DNA from: Clostridia bacterium
Lineage (GTDB): Bacteria > Bacillota > DTU086
Reading direction: 5' to 3'
Length of the DNA stretch: 35,780 nt
Assembly (NCBI GenBank): GCA_012523575.1
Contig: JAAYIF010000002.1
Coordinates: 1-35,780, forward strand
Part shown: positions 1 to 7,600 of the stretch, in pieces
Layout: the number at the start of each line of letters is the position of its first letter
Position numbering within the stretch: the stretch's first letter is position 1
The notes under the pieces: generated by a model
Seen by the model: only the letters and a program-made list of their open reading frames with translations
Databases searched by the model: none
What the model was told of the DNA's origin: nothing
Translations under genes and position numbers: made by a program

Positions 1-635
1 GCACCTTCAAAGACATATCCCGTAATTTTCCTTTCCACATACTGGGCGATACCTTCGGTGAGCCAGCGGGGATAGTTTCCACCTGCCATGCTGTCCACAA
101 CGTAGTGGGCGTATTCATGAACCACAGGTCCATGCCGTAAAAAAGTTTCCCTGTATTCCTTTTTATCTCTGTCATCTATCCATGCTCCGGGGGATAATAT
201 GTGAATAACCCCAGCCCAATAAACCCCCATGGCACTTTGGCTGGAATCCCAGCGGAAATTCCTGTTCATGGCTTCATGGCTGGAATATATTATGACGGGA
301 ACTTCCCGGGAAGATCTATATTGCAGAATATTGTTTACCGGGGAAAAAGCCTTCTCAGCGGCTTCAAGCACCAGCTCTGCCTCTTCGCCTAAAGAGGAAG
401 GGTATAAAATTTTGAAATGCTCTCCCTTTAAAATATTAAAGCCCGAAAAATTTAAATTTGTTCGGTACTGATTCAATTCCCTGTAGCATACGTATACAAC
501 ACGCTTTGGTAAGGCGGCATATTTGTATGCTAAACCTGATAAAAGAAGTAAAAAGGCTAAAAGTACCCCTAAAATTCTCTTCCAAAGACTGTATACCTTT
601 TTCTGCTCCAAAAGATAATCACACTGAACCTGCAT
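1..635 (-). CDS. Peptidase MA-like zinc metallopeptidase, C-terminus cut by the window edge
   Basis: The reading frame starts at an ATG at 635, preceded by a GGGAGG ribosome binding site, and stays open for 211 codons to the window edge, so the C-terminus is missing. A single membrane segment lies at about residues 14-30, which suggests a membrane-anchored protein with its catalytic domain outside. Residues 173-177 read HEYAH, the HExxH zinc-binding helix, and the following WLTEG places a glutamate at 194 as the expected third ligand, so this is a gluzincin-type peptidase. The layout (short N-terminus, TM, HEYAH, PRWLTEGIAQY) matches the peptidase MA-like family of Firmicutes. The substrate is unknown. 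It appears to be transcribed alone, because a terminator for copZ lies just upstream of it at 744-774. The family call is fairly sure; the function is not. Confidence 0.85.
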   Translation of the reverse strand, partial: MQVQCDYLLEQKKVYSLWKRILGVLLAFLLLLSGLAYKYAALPKRVVYVCYRELNQYRTNLNFSGFNILKGEHFKILYPSSLGEEAELVLEAAEKAFSPVNNILQYRSSREVPVIIYSSHEAMNRNFRWDSSQSAMGVYWAGVIHILSPGAWIDDRDKKEYRETFLRHGPVVHEYAHYVVDSMAGGNYPRWLTEGIAQYVERKITGYVFEG

Positions 636-743
636 AAGGAAAAACCCTCCCAGAAATAGCCATGAACCATTCCCCGGTTTATTTCCTCCTCAATAAAAAT
701 TGTACAGCTAAGCACTGCCCAAAGCATTGGCCAAATTATTCCT

Positions 744-774
744 AAAAAATGAGCAGCCCCTTTTAAGGCTGCTC
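744..774 (-). terminator. Rho-independent terminator after the CopZ-like gene
   Basis: GAGCAGCC at 751-758 pairs perfectly with GGCTGCTC at 767-774 around an 8-nt loop. On the minus strand the stem is followed by ATTTTTTAGG. A run of A then T on the other side means it could also work on plus. Confidence 0.85.
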
Positions 775-800
775 AAAAAATTTTTTATTTATATTTCCCT

Positions 801-1013
801 TTAGCCATCAACAACTTCATAACCCGCGGATGTTACGGCCTCCTTTAGGGAATTAACATCCACAGCATCATCTTCGTAATAAACTAACACCTTCCCTGAT
901 TTCATATTAGCTTCAGCATCCGTTACACCCTTCATTGTTTTTAGGGCATTTTCAACAGCCCTTTTGCAGTGGCCGCACGACATTCCCTCTACCTTCAGCT
1001 CAAGCTTCGGCAA
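801..1013 (-). CDS. CopZ-like heavy-metal-associated (HMA) domain chaperone
   Basis: A 70-residue single-domain protein with the metal-binding motif GMSCGHC near its N-terminus, followed by the usual beta-alpha-beta-beta-alpha-beta length of HMA proteins. Such proteins bind Cu(I) (or a related soft metal) through the two cysteines and hand it to a P-type ATPase or a repressor. The GTG at 1022 sits almost on top of the AAGGAG ribosome binding site, while the TTG at 1013 lies 8 nt downstream of it, so I prefer the TTG start. No copA or csoR is next to it in this window, so it appears to be a stand-alone gene with its own terminator. Copper is the usual ligand, but the sequence alone does not prove the metal. 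Confidence 0.9.
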   Translation of the reverse strand: MPKLELKVEGMSCGHCKRAVENALKTMKGVTDAEANMKSGKVLVYYEDDAVDVNSLKEAVTSAGYEVVDG

Positions 1014-1101
1014 ACTCCTCACTCCTTTTTTAAAAGCATCCCCATATACTTTTCTTTACCTATGCTCCCCTTAACCCATATTTTAATACAAAGATCATAC
1101 T

Positions 1102-1142
1102 TCCACAAAACAAAAGCGCCCCTTATAAAACTGGGACGCTTT
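1102..1142 (-). terminator. Terminator after the M23 peptidase gene
   Basis: AAAGCG...CCC at 1113-1122 pairs with GGG.CGCTTT at 1133-1142 with one C-A mismatch. On the minus strand the stem is followed by TGTTTTGTGG. It lies 12 bp past the stop codon of the peptidase gene. Confidence 0.7.
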
Positions 1143-1154
1143 AAATTTACCCCT

Positions 1155-2573
1155 TTATCTTAAATACAGAAGGGGATTTTTTTGTTTGCCGTTTTGCAAA
1201 ACCTCAAAGTGCAGGTGGGAACCCGTTGCCCTTCCGGTACAGCCCACACTTCCTATCACTTCACCCCTGGAAACGGTTTGGCCCACCTTAACATTTATCT
1301 TAGAACAATGGGCATATTTTGTCGTAAGCCCATTGCCGTGATCGATAACAATGATATTGCCGTAGCCCCCTGACCAGCCGGCAAAAGCAACCTTTCCACT
1401 TTCCGCTGCTCTGATAGGGTCTCCTTGATTTCCATCAATGTCAATGGCTCCGTGGAACTCTTTTCCCCTGTAGCCATAGCCCGAGGTAATTCTTCCCTTT
1501 AAGGGCCAGGCCAATCTACCACTGCCGCCGCCCCTTGAGGCTATCGCAATACCATCCCTGGTTTTTGTGCTTTGGTGGACGATTTTTACCTTGGGTTCCT
1601 TTATTACTTCCGTCTTTACAACTTCAGCCAGAATATTGACCCCATTTAATGTAGTTACTCTGTACGTAACTTCCTTTTCTCCCTCTTCTCCTTGCTGAAC
1701 AACCTTGGTAGTTCCCGCAGGCAATTTGCTGTCTTTTACATGCTCAACTTCAAAGGGTATAGTTTTATTTTCAATCTTTTCATATTCTACTATTACATTA
1801 ATTATGGGCTTTACCTCAACCAGCTTAATTTCATCACCGATTTGTAAAATGCAATCTTCCTGAAGACCAGGGTTTGCAGCCAGTATTTCTGCCACTGTCA
1901 TATTATTCTTCCGGGCAATGGACCAAAGGGTATCCCCTTCCTGTATAACGTGGGTAACTGTTTTTTCTCCCCCGGAAGCCAGAATTTGTTCTGCTTCGGT
2001 AACGTTTACTATTTTATCCGGGTTCACCAAGCCCTCCTGGATTTCAACCTCTTCCTTGAAATCCAGGCTTACTAATTTTACTTCCCCCTCGGGGGAAAAG
2101 CGGGCTTTAAGATTTTCCAAAACTTTTTCTGCAGCTTCCCTATCTTCCACCCATACCTTCGGTTCCCCGTTAACGGTTATTGCCGCAGCACTGCTTAAAA
2201 TAGAAAGATATGATTCTAAAACTTCCCTCAATTCCTCCGGTTCCGTAAATTCCCCTTCCCCAACATGAACCTTTTCATATTTGATGTCCGTCTCAATCGT
2301 GAAATCCTTTCCCTTGTCCAGTTCGCCGGTAATTTCCTCAAGAATACTTTCTACCACCTCGGGACTTTTAACCAGAGCTATCTTTTTTCCATCAGCCATA
2401 ACCACGTAGGCGTTGGGATATGTAAAAGCTATGATACAGAAACTAAGTAGCAGAATCAGCAGCGCTGCTGTGTAAATTGTAGGAGAGCTGGAGCTTCTAA
2501 ATTTCCACTTTAGTTTTTTGGCAGCCTTTTTATGTGCGGCAGCCTCATCCTTGGAAGATGTGTTGGAATTCAC
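1155..2573 (-). CDS. LysM-G5-M23 family peptidoglycan endopeptidase
   Basis: A 472-residue cell-wall hydrolase. A basic cytoplasmic tail is followed by a membrane anchor (about residues 33-51), a region of about 150 residues without a recognised domain, a LysM domain (207-252, EGDTLWSIARKNNMTVAEIL) that binds glycan, a G5-type region (about 255-330) and an M23 catalytic domain (about 365-465). The zinc-binding motifs are present: HGAID (H374, D378) and GSHLHFE (H453, H455). M23 enzymes cut peptide cross-links in peptidoglycan. Many proteins of this LysM-G5-M23 type in spore formers act in wall remodelling at division or sporulation, but which applies here is inferred. The start is GTG; the ATG that overlaps it is in another frame and hits a stop at once. 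Confidence 0.93.
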   Translation of the reverse strand: MNSNTSSKDEAAAHKKAAKKLKWKFRSSSSPTIYTAALLILLLSFCIIAFTYPNAYVVMADGKKIALVKSPEVVESILEEITGELDKGKDFTIETDIKYEKVHVGEGEFTEPEELREVLESYLSILSSAAAITVNGEPKVWVEDREAAEKVLENLKARFSPEGEVKLVSLDFKEEVEIQEGLVNPDKIVNVTEAEQILASGGEKTVTHVIQEGDTLWSIARKNNMTVAEILAANPGLQEDCILQIGDEIKLVEVKPIINVIVEYEKIENKTIPFEVEHVKDSKLPAGTTKVVQQGEEGEKEVTYRVTTLNGVNILAEVVKTEVIKEPKVKIVHQSTKTRDGIAIASRGGGSGRLAWPLKGRITSGYGYRGKEFHGAIDIDGNQGDPIRAAESGKVAFAGWSGGYGNIIVIDHGNGLTTKYAHCSKINVKVGQTVSRGEVIGSVGCTGRATGSHLHFEVLQNGKQKNPLLYLR

Positions 2574-2601
2574 ATTATCCCATCCCTTCCTTTAGTTTAT
2601 A

Positions 2602-2630
2602 TATATACAAAATTAGCCGGCAGTGTTAAA
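2602..2630 (-). promoter_or_regulatory. Possible sigma-A promoter of the M23 peptidase gene
   Basis: On the minus strand TTTAAC (2625-2630), a 17-bp spacer and TATATA (2602-2607) lie upstream of the GTG start. The -35 box is weak and the element overlaps the terminator of the preceding gene, so this is tentative. Confidence 0.35.
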
Positions 2631-2650
2631 ATATGCTATTTTTGCCGGCT
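2605..2650 (-). terminator. Terminator after the SCIFF maturase gene
   Basis: AGCCGGCA at 2615-2622 pairs perfectly with TGCCGGCT at 2643-2650, with a 20-nt AT-rich loop. The minus strand continues with AATTTTGTATA. The loop is longer than usual, so efficiency is uncertain. Confidence 0.65.
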
Positions 2651-2738
2651 GACAAACTGTTCTTCCTATTCGCTTTTTTTCTTTAAAATCCTTTTTTTGC
2701 TCCCAAAAAATATGGTTTTATCGGTTTTCGTACCTCCG

Positions 2739-4199
2739 TCAATCCTTCTCTCCCAACGAATCCCGGGAATTCATAATTTCTGAAATCTTATGTCCAAACT
2801 TTTTGTACAGCTGAAAATAAATGCCGCACTCAATCCTCTTTTTTTGGAGGATGCAGGCCGTTTCAAAGGGTTCAAAAAGATTTCCGTTAAACTGATATGC
2901 GCTGGCATGGCAGCCGCCGCTGCATAAAAACCTTGCCCAGCATTCCCTGCATCTGGACTTACTGAATATATGGGCCGAGCGGAATAATTCCATCATATAC
3001 CTTTCTTTAATTCCTTCAAAAACATTTCCCATTAAAAAATTCTTTTCCCCCACAAACTGGTGGCAGGGGTAAATGTCACCCGTTGGGGTAACAGCAAAAT
3101 ATTCAAATCCCGCACCGCAGCCCCTTATTTTCCGGGGAAGGCACTGGCCATCATCCAAATCAATGTTGAAGTGATAAAAATCAATGTCTTGCCCCGCAAG
3201 CATCCTTTTCACCAAACCTTCGGCAAGATTCTCATATTCCTCTTCCAGCAAAGGGATATCTTCCCCGTAAAAGCCGTATTCCTCCGGAGGGGCCACCACC
3301 GGTTCCACGGAAACATGCTTTAATCCCAAATCAAAGAGGTGAAATACATCCCTGCTGAAATCCAAATTCTTCCTTGTAAAGGTACCCCTCACATAATAAT
3401 TTTCATGATTCCTGCTCTCCACAAATTTCATTATCCTTTCCACAACGGTATCATAACTGCCGCCGCCGTTTTTAAGAAGGCGCACCCTGTCGTTGGTAGC
3501 CTTTCTCCCGTCTAAGCTTAGTATAACCTGCATTCCGTTTTCGTTGACAAATTCACAGACTTCCTCATCCAGAAGGAGACAGTTGGTAGTCAGGGTAAAA
3601 TTGATGGTTTTCCCGTATTCTTCTGCTTTTTTCTTTCCGTAAGCGGTAATGTGTTCCACCACTTTAAAATTTATGAGGGGTTCTCCGCCAAAAAAATCAA
3701 TTTCTAAATTTTTTCTGCTTCCTGAATTCTCAAGGAGAAAATCAACGGTCCTTTCCCCCACTTCCTCTGACATAATTTCCCTTTCCAGCCCGAAGCTGCC
3801 CTGGGAAGCAAAACAGTATCCGCAGGTCATGTTGCAGTCATGGGCTATATGAAGGCAGAGGGCTTTGACGGTTAATTCCCCATTTTCTTCTGCATTTAGA
3901 AATTCTTCTACAAAGGACTCATCGGCGAAAAGAAGTCCCTGTTCCCAAAGGGAAACCAGCTCTTCCATCACTTCATCGATCACCTTTGGGGGATATTTCT
4001 TCTCCAGCTCCTCTAAGGCAATAGCAGGGCTGGTGCGGTTTTTTTCAATGCTCTCAAGAATATCCCACACTGCATCATCGATCAGATGAACGCTGCCGCC
4101 CGCTGCGTCCAAAAGTATGGGGAGGCCTTTTATCTTAAATTTGTGAATATTTTTATTCCCATCTGAAAAAAGAGAACACAGTTCAGAAATTCTAACCAT
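2739..4199 (-). CDS. scfB: Radical SAM/SPASM SCIFF-peptide maturase (ScfB type)
   Basis: A 486-residue radical S-adenosylmethionine enzyme. An N-terminal region of about 110 residues fits the peptide-recognition (RRE-like) region of such maturases. The radical SAM motif CNMTCGYC (C122, C126, C129) binds the cluster that cleaves SAM. The C-terminal third is rich in cysteine (for example CRECWARFLCSGGC and CGAGFEYFAVTPTGDIYPC), the SPASM domain for auxiliary Fe-S clusters. Enzymes of this family make thioether crosslinks from Cys residues of the SCIFF peptide to neighbouring residues (ranthipeptides). The precursor gene lies 42 bp upstream, which confirms the assignment. A terminator-like hairpin between the two genes probably keeps the enzyme below the peptide in amount. 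The start ATG follows a GGGGGGA ribosome binding site. Confidence 0.95.
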   Translation of the reverse strand: MVRISELCSLFSDGNKNIHKFKIKGLPILLDAAGGSVHLIDDAVWDILESIEKNRTSPAIALEELEKKYPPKVIDEVMEELVSLWEQGLLFADESFVEEFLNAEENGELTVKALCLHIAHDCNMTCGYCFASQGSFGLEREIMSEEVGERTVDFLLENSGSRKNLEIDFFGGEPLINFKVVEHITAYGKKKAEEYGKTINFTLTTNCLLLDEEVCEFVNENGMQVILSLDGRKATNDRVRLLKNGGGSYDTVVERIMKFVESRNHENYYVRGTFTRKNLDFSRDVFHLFDLGLKHVSVEPVVAPPEEYGFYGEDIPLLEEEYENLAEGLVKRMLAGQDIDFYHFNIDLDDGQCLPRKIRGCGAGFEYFAVTPTGDIYPCHQFVGEKNFLMGNVFEGIKERYMMELFRSAHIFSKSRCRECWARFLCSGGCHASAYQFNGNLFEPFETACILQKKRIECGIYFQLYKKFGHKISEIMNSRDSLGEKD

Positions 4200-4207
4200 T
4201 AAAAAAT

Positions 4208-4242
4208 CCCCCCAAAAAAATTACACCCACTAGTGTGGGCGT
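4208..4242 (-). terminator. Attenuating hairpin between SCIFF peptide and maturase genes
   Basis: On the minus strand CCCAC, a short loop and GTGGG (within 4225-4239) are followed by TGTAATTTTTTTGG. It sits directly after the stop codon of the peptide gene and just before the ribosome binding site of scfB. The stem is short, so partial read-through is expected. Confidence 0.6.
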
Positions 4243-4385
4243 TATGAATTTAGGCATTTCTGATTGCCTACGGTGCAGGATGTTTTGCAGGCTGACTGAC
4301 ATGAAGTCTGACACTCTCCGCAGCCCACTGTCCTGTCGGTTTTAACAGCGGTTCCTTTTATCAGGGTAATAACACGGGAAGCCAT
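4242..4385 (-). CDS. scfA: SCIFF precursor peptide (six-cysteine ranthipeptide)
   Basis: A 47-residue peptide with a conserved-looking N-terminal leader (MASRVITLIKGTAVKT) and a core holding exactly six cysteines at 22, 25, 29, 33, 37 and 44. The core segment CQTSCQSACKTSC is characteristic of the SCIFF family, which is found across Clostridia. The maturase encoded next door joins the cysteines to nearby residues by thioether bonds. The mature product's role is not established in the literature I know; the near-universal presence in Clostridia suggests a housekeeping or signalling role. The ATG has a strong AAGGAGG ribosome binding site 10 nt upstream; a second ATG 5 nt further up is out of frame. 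Confidence 0.96.
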   Translation of the reverse strand: MASRVITLIKGTAVKTDRTVGCGECQTSCQSACKTSCTVGNQKCLNS

Positions 4386-4430
4386 ATCATTTATCCTCCT
4401 TAAATACTAAAAATTTGACTTCAGCAAGTT

Positions 4431-4459
4431 ATTATAACACAACAAAAGCCCTGCATGAA
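4431..4459 (-). promoter_or_regulatory. Possible sigma-A promoter for the SCIFF genes
   Basis: On the minus strand a perfect TATAAT (4431-4436) lies about 45 bp upstream of the scfA start codon. The box 17 bp further upstream, TTCATG, is a poor -35. The -10 is convincing, the -35 is not. Confidence 0.45.
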
Positions 4460-4551
4460 ATACCCGCTGCCCCTAAATTGACCCCATAGAACATTTTTTT
4501 TTCTTGTTCCTGTATAAACTCCTTGTGAATTATACTTTCTCCTATCTACAA

Positions 4552-5262
4552 TCATTTCGAGGGATACAGTGACGGCTTCTGTTCTTTTCTTATTTTTTTA
4601 ACATCCATTATTTCCACGGCTCCCTTGGGACAAGCCCTGGTACACAGGGAGCACCTTATACATCCCGTGTCTCCAATAATCCCTGCGTTTAAATCCTTCC
4701 ACTTAAGGAGATCCACCTGCATGGGACATATTTTTTCGCATATACCGCAGCGGCTGCAGTCATTACATAAAACCACGGGTTTATTATAGCGTCCCAGCCA
4801 TCCCGCCAAGGTTCCCATGGGACAAACCTGGCACCATATTCTTGAATCAGTTATAAGTCCCAAAACTATACCTATTAAGGTAGTAACAAAAAGCATCATT
4901 GTAAACACGCGGCCCATGGCGTAAAGGTCTCCCCAGCGGCTTAAGACCGAAAAAAGCATCATTCCCATAATCAAAATCAGGACAGCCACCCTGAACCAAT
5001 CCTTTTTTATAAAGGCAGGCACCTTTCTGTTCGGGCTGAACCGGGCCAAAATATAATCGAAAAAGCTTCCCCGGGGACACATCCAGTGGCACCATACCCT
5101 TCCCTTAAAAAGGGAAATACCCACTGCGCCTAGCATACAGAGAATCACAACAAGCCCCGCAGGAGGATATAAAAAGCCCAAAACTAAAACCAGAGGAAGG
5201 AATATCCACATTATTTTCTGCCTGGGATCCTTAATAACTTTTTCCTTTAACTTTACGGCCAT
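4552..5262 (-). CDS. Membrane polyferredoxin (4Fe-4S, NapH/YccM-like)
   Basis: A 236-residue integral membrane protein with about four transmembrane segments and four cysteine motifs. CHWMCPRG and CQVCPMGT are the paired CxxxCP motifs of NapH/NosR/RdxA-type proteins, and the C-terminal CSRCGICEKICP and CIRCSLCTRACP are two classical 4Fe-4S ferredoxin motifs. Such proteins carry electrons across or along the membrane, often from quinol or ferredoxin to a partner enzyme. The partner cannot be read from the sequence. It sits upstream of the SCIFF locus with a gap of 166 bp and its own promoter, so a link to radical SAM chemistry (which needs low-potential electrons) is possible but only inference. 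The ATG has GAGGGG upstream. Confidence 0.9.
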   Translation of the reverse strand: MAVKLKEKVIKDPRQKIMWIFLPLVLVLGFLYPPAGLVVILCMLGAVGISLFKGRVWCHWMCPRGSFFDYILARFSPNRKVPAFIKKDWFRVAVLILIMGMMLFSVLSRWGDLYAMGRVFTMMLFVTTLIGIVLGLITDSRIWCQVCPMGTLAGWLGRYNKPVVLCNDCSRCGICEKICPMQVDLLKWKDLNAGIIGDTGCIRCSLCTRACPKGAVEIMDVKKIRKEQKPSLYPSK

Positions 5263-5324
5263 TTTCCCAACCCCTCTTCTTTTATTAATTTTAAAGCAAT
5301 AGCGAAATTTATGCTTAGTATATA

Positions 5325-5353
5325 TTAATACACAGTGAGGGGTTGTTTGTCAA
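5325..5353 (-). promoter_or_regulatory. Sigma-A promoter for the polyferredoxin gene
   Basis: On the minus strand a perfect TTGACA (5348-5353), a 17-bp spacer and TATTAA (5325-5330) lie about 65 bp upstream of the start codon. Confidence 0.6.
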
Positions 5354-5387
5354 TCAAAATTTTTTCCATTATTGATGCTTTCATTCC

Positions 5388-5438
5388 AAAAATAAAAAAC
5401 CACTGCAACAAAGCCCGTTAAGGCCATGAAACAGTGGT
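5388..5438 (-). terminator. Terminator after the four-helix membrane protein gene
   Basis: ACCACTG (5399-5405) pairs with CAGTGGT (5432-5438) around a loop that holds further small pairings. On the minus strand the stem runs into TTTTTTATTTTTGG. Confidence 0.7.
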
Positions 5439-5511
5439 GTTTTACAATAATGAAAATGAAGTGCTGATTTACTTATGCTTGTTCCAAATACTCCCTTTTC
5501 CTTTTGCCGGG

Positions 5512-5973
5512 TTAAACCTTTTCCCCCGCCCTTAGGGCATAATACAATCGGGTGAAAAATGCCAGCCCCAATCCAAAAACAAAGTGGGCTACAATGGTAA
5601 CCATAATGCCCGATGCATTCTGGGGCAGCTTCCTTTGCACCGATTGCCCAAGGAGGGTTCCAAAAAGTCCAACCCATACAAGCATGGAAAAACCTATGCC
5701 CTTAAGCCAAAGATACTTTCTGCTCCCGTAGCGTTCTACTAATAAGAAAAAAATCACTCCCAAGGTCGAAGCCACAACAATGTCTGCCACTGCACCCACA
5801 ATATAGGCAAGGGGGGTAAAAAGATCCCCTATGGTTAGAAAACGCGTAGCAACTATCTGCCAAAAAACCACATTGGTAAATCCCAAAAGGTAGGAAATAT
5901 AGTTCACTATGAGCTTCAATGCATCGGAAAGCAAACCTATGGCCGCCCCCACTAGGATTTTATCCCTTATCAT
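5512..5973 (-). CDS. Uncharacterised membrane protein with four predicted helices
   Basis: A 153-residue hydrophobic protein. Predicted membrane helices fall at about residues 7-30, 55-80, 87-108 and 122-145, joined by short loops with a few basic residues (ERYGSRKYLW). I do not recognise a family and see no catalytic or metal-binding motif. The ATG follows a plausible AAGGGATCTGGA ribosome binding site, and a clear terminator follows the gene, so it looks like a real gene. It lies 69 bp downstream of the ABC importer ATPase gene and could be read from that operon, since no terminator is evident between them. Function unknown. Confidence 0.8.
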   Translation of the reverse strand: MIRDKILVGAAIGLLSDALKLIVNYISYLLGFTNVVFWQIVATRFLTIGDLFTPLAYIVGAVADIVVASTLGVIFFLLVERYGSRKYLWLKGIGFSMLVWVGLFGTLLGQSVQRKLPQNASGIMVTIVAHFVFGLGLAFFTRLYYALRAGEKV

Positions 5974-6042
5974 TCCAGATCCCTTACGTCAATGGTATTA
6001 TTTTAATTGTGCCACATTATTTTTTTATTATTCATTTTATCC

Positions 6043-6807
6043 TCAGCGTTCAGACAAGCCTTTAATAAAAGCCCTGGTCCTATCATTGGAGGGGTTGCAG
6101 AGCACCACCTGGGGTTTTCCTTCTTCCACAATCTGTCCCTTATCCATAAATATTACCCGGTCAGCCACCTCCCGGGCAAACCCCATCTCATGGGTCACCA
6201 CAACCATGGTCATGCGTTCCTCTGCCAGCGTCCGCATCACTTTGAGGACTTCTCCGGTAAGCTCGGGATCAAGAGCCGATGTGGGCTCATCAAAAAACAG
6301 AATATCCGGGTTCATTGCAAGGGCTCTGGCAATGGCAACGCGCTGGCTCTGCCCACCTGAAAGCTGGTAAGGATATGCGTCCGCTTTATCCTCAAGCCCC
6401 ATTTTCTTGAGCAGTTCAAAGGCCCTCTCCTCTGCCTCCTCTTTGGATATGCGGGCAACGTGTATTGGAGCTTCGGTTATGTTTCGAAGCACTGAAAAGT
6501 GGGGAAAAAGATTGTAGTCCTGAAAAACCATGCCCATGCGCAGGCGGATTTTTTTAAGGCTGCTCTCCGGCGCGTAAACCGCATAGTTTTCACTATTGGT
6601 ACGTACCATTTCGTCCCCAGCCACAACTATGGTACCCCGATCCACCCTTTCCAAAAGGGTGAGGCAGCGCAGCAGCGTACTCTTCCCTGATCCCGAAGGG
6701 CCAATAACAGCCACCACTTCGCCCTTTTCCACCTTAAAGGAAATATCATTGAGCACCTTGTTGCTGTCAAAACTTTTATGCAGTCCCTTAACCTCCAGCA
6801 TAATCAT
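6043..6807 (-). CDS. Polar amino-acid ABC importer, ATPase subunit (GlnQ family)
   Basis: A 254-residue ATP-binding cassette protein. Walker A is GPSGSGKST (about 36-44), the signature is [15 protein letters not shown], Walker B is [12 protein letters not shown], and the switch histidine is in VVTHEM. These are the hallmarks of the PAAT-type amino-acid importers (GlnQ, HisP, ArtP). It powers the permease encoded 10 bp upstream, with the substrate-binding lipoprotein encoded first in the operon. Family and role are secure; the particular amino acid is not readable from the sequence. Confidence 0.95.
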   Translation of the reverse strand: MIMLEVKGLHKSFDSNKVLNDISFKVEKGEVVAVIGPSGSGKSTLLRCLTLLERVDRGTIVVAGDEMVRTNSENYAVYAPESSLKKIRLRMGMVFQDYNLFPHFSVLRNITEAPIHVARISKEEAEERAFELLKKMGLEDKADAYPYQLSGGQSQRVAIARALAMNPDILFFDEPTSALDPELTGEVLKVMRTLAEERMTMVVVTHEMGFAREVADRVIFMDKGQIVEEGKPQVVLCNPSNDRTRAFIKGLSER

Positions 6808-6817
6808 AAAAGCATCC

Positions 6818-7486
6818 CTACCTGTAATAATCTAGCTTTTTTTCCGCCCTTTGGAGAAACTCCGTAACAACCCAGTTCATTATCAGGTAATATATGCCAG
6901 CCACCGCAAGGGGAATGGTAGAGCTCTTGGCGGAAGACTGTACCGTTGCCACACGGAATAGCTCACTGATCCCTATGGTCTGCACCAGAGCAGTGTCCTT
7001 AACCAGGGTAATAATTTCATTGCTCATGGGAGGAAGAATGCGTTTCACTACCTGGGGTAGAATTATGCGCATAAAAGTCTGAATTTTGCTGAAGCCAAGC
7101 ACTTCAGCCGCCTCATACTGCCCCTTAGGTATGGACTGAATTCCTCCCCTGTAAATCTCCGCAAAGTATGCAGCATAATTAAGGGTGCAAGCAGCTACCG
7201 CAGCTGCAAAACGGTCCAGATTAATTTTCATCCCTTCCGGAAGAAGATAATAGGGGCCAAAATAAACCAGAGCAATCTGCAAAATCAAAGGGGTTCCCCG
7301 CATGAGAAGGATATAAATTTTAACGGGCTCCCTGATAATCCAGCTCTTTGACATTCGGCCGAAAGCCACAATGAGGCCCAAAGGGATGGAAAAAATCAGC
7401 GTTAGGAAGAAAATCATTACTGTCAACTTTGCCCCTTCAAGCAGAAGGATAAGCAGATTTAAAAAACCATCCCAGTCATAGGTCAA
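6818..7486 (-). CDS. Polar amino-acid ABC importer, permease subunit
   Basis: A permease of the HisM/GlnP family, 222 residues from the start chosen here. The EAA-loop region ([22 protein letters not shown]) that docks to the ATPase is conserved. The open frame extends up to 7549, but that upstream part lies inside a perfect terminator hairpin. A TTG at 7486, preceded by GGGGGAG at a normal distance, gives [18 protein letters not shown], which fits family N-termini. About five membrane helices are expected. It is co-transcribed with the ATPase gene downstream; the terminator between it and the binding-protein gene should lower its expression relative to the binding protein. Confidence 0.93.
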   Translation of the reverse strand: MTYDWDGFLNLLILLLEGAKLTVMIFFLTLIFSIPLGLIVAFGRMSKSWIIREPVKIYILLMRGTPLILQIALVYFGPYYLLPEGMKINLDRFAAAVAACTLNYAAYFAEIYRGGIQSIPKGQYEAAEVLGFSKIQTFMRIILPQVVKRILPPMSNEIITLVKDTALVQTIGISELFRVATVQSSAKSSTIPLAVAGIYYLIMNWVVTEFLQRAEKKLDYYR

Positions 7487-7521
7487 TGCCCCGCTCCCCC
7501 TTTTTCCAGATACAAAAGCAA

Positions 7522-7558
7522 AAAAAGAACACAAGGCTGGCTCTCCCACCAGCCTTGT
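7522..7558 (-). terminator. Strong hairpin between binding-protein and permease genes
   Basis: ACAAGGCTGG (7531-7540) pairs perfectly over 10 bp with CCAGCCTTGT (7549-7558) around an 8-nt loop, and the minus strand continues GTTCTTTTTTTGC. It lies 42 bp past the binding-protein stop codon and ahead of the permease ribosome binding site, so it should attenuate downstream transcription. Confidence 0.88.
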
Positions 7559-7600
7559 AAATTAAATTGGAACTAAAGCTCCGGTTTCAAAAACAACGTG

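Noticed and set aside
4415..4440. Plus-strand TTGACT-like promoter near scfA
   Set aside because: The spacing to any -10 box is wrong and no plus-strand gene follows.
5381..5677. Open frame of 98 codons overlapping the four-helix membrane protein gene
   Set aside because: It is a shadow frame that runs through the terminator of the real gene.
7487..7549. N-terminal extension of the permease
   Set aside because: It would begin inside the terminator hairpin and lacks a ribosome binding site; the TTG at 7486 fits better.
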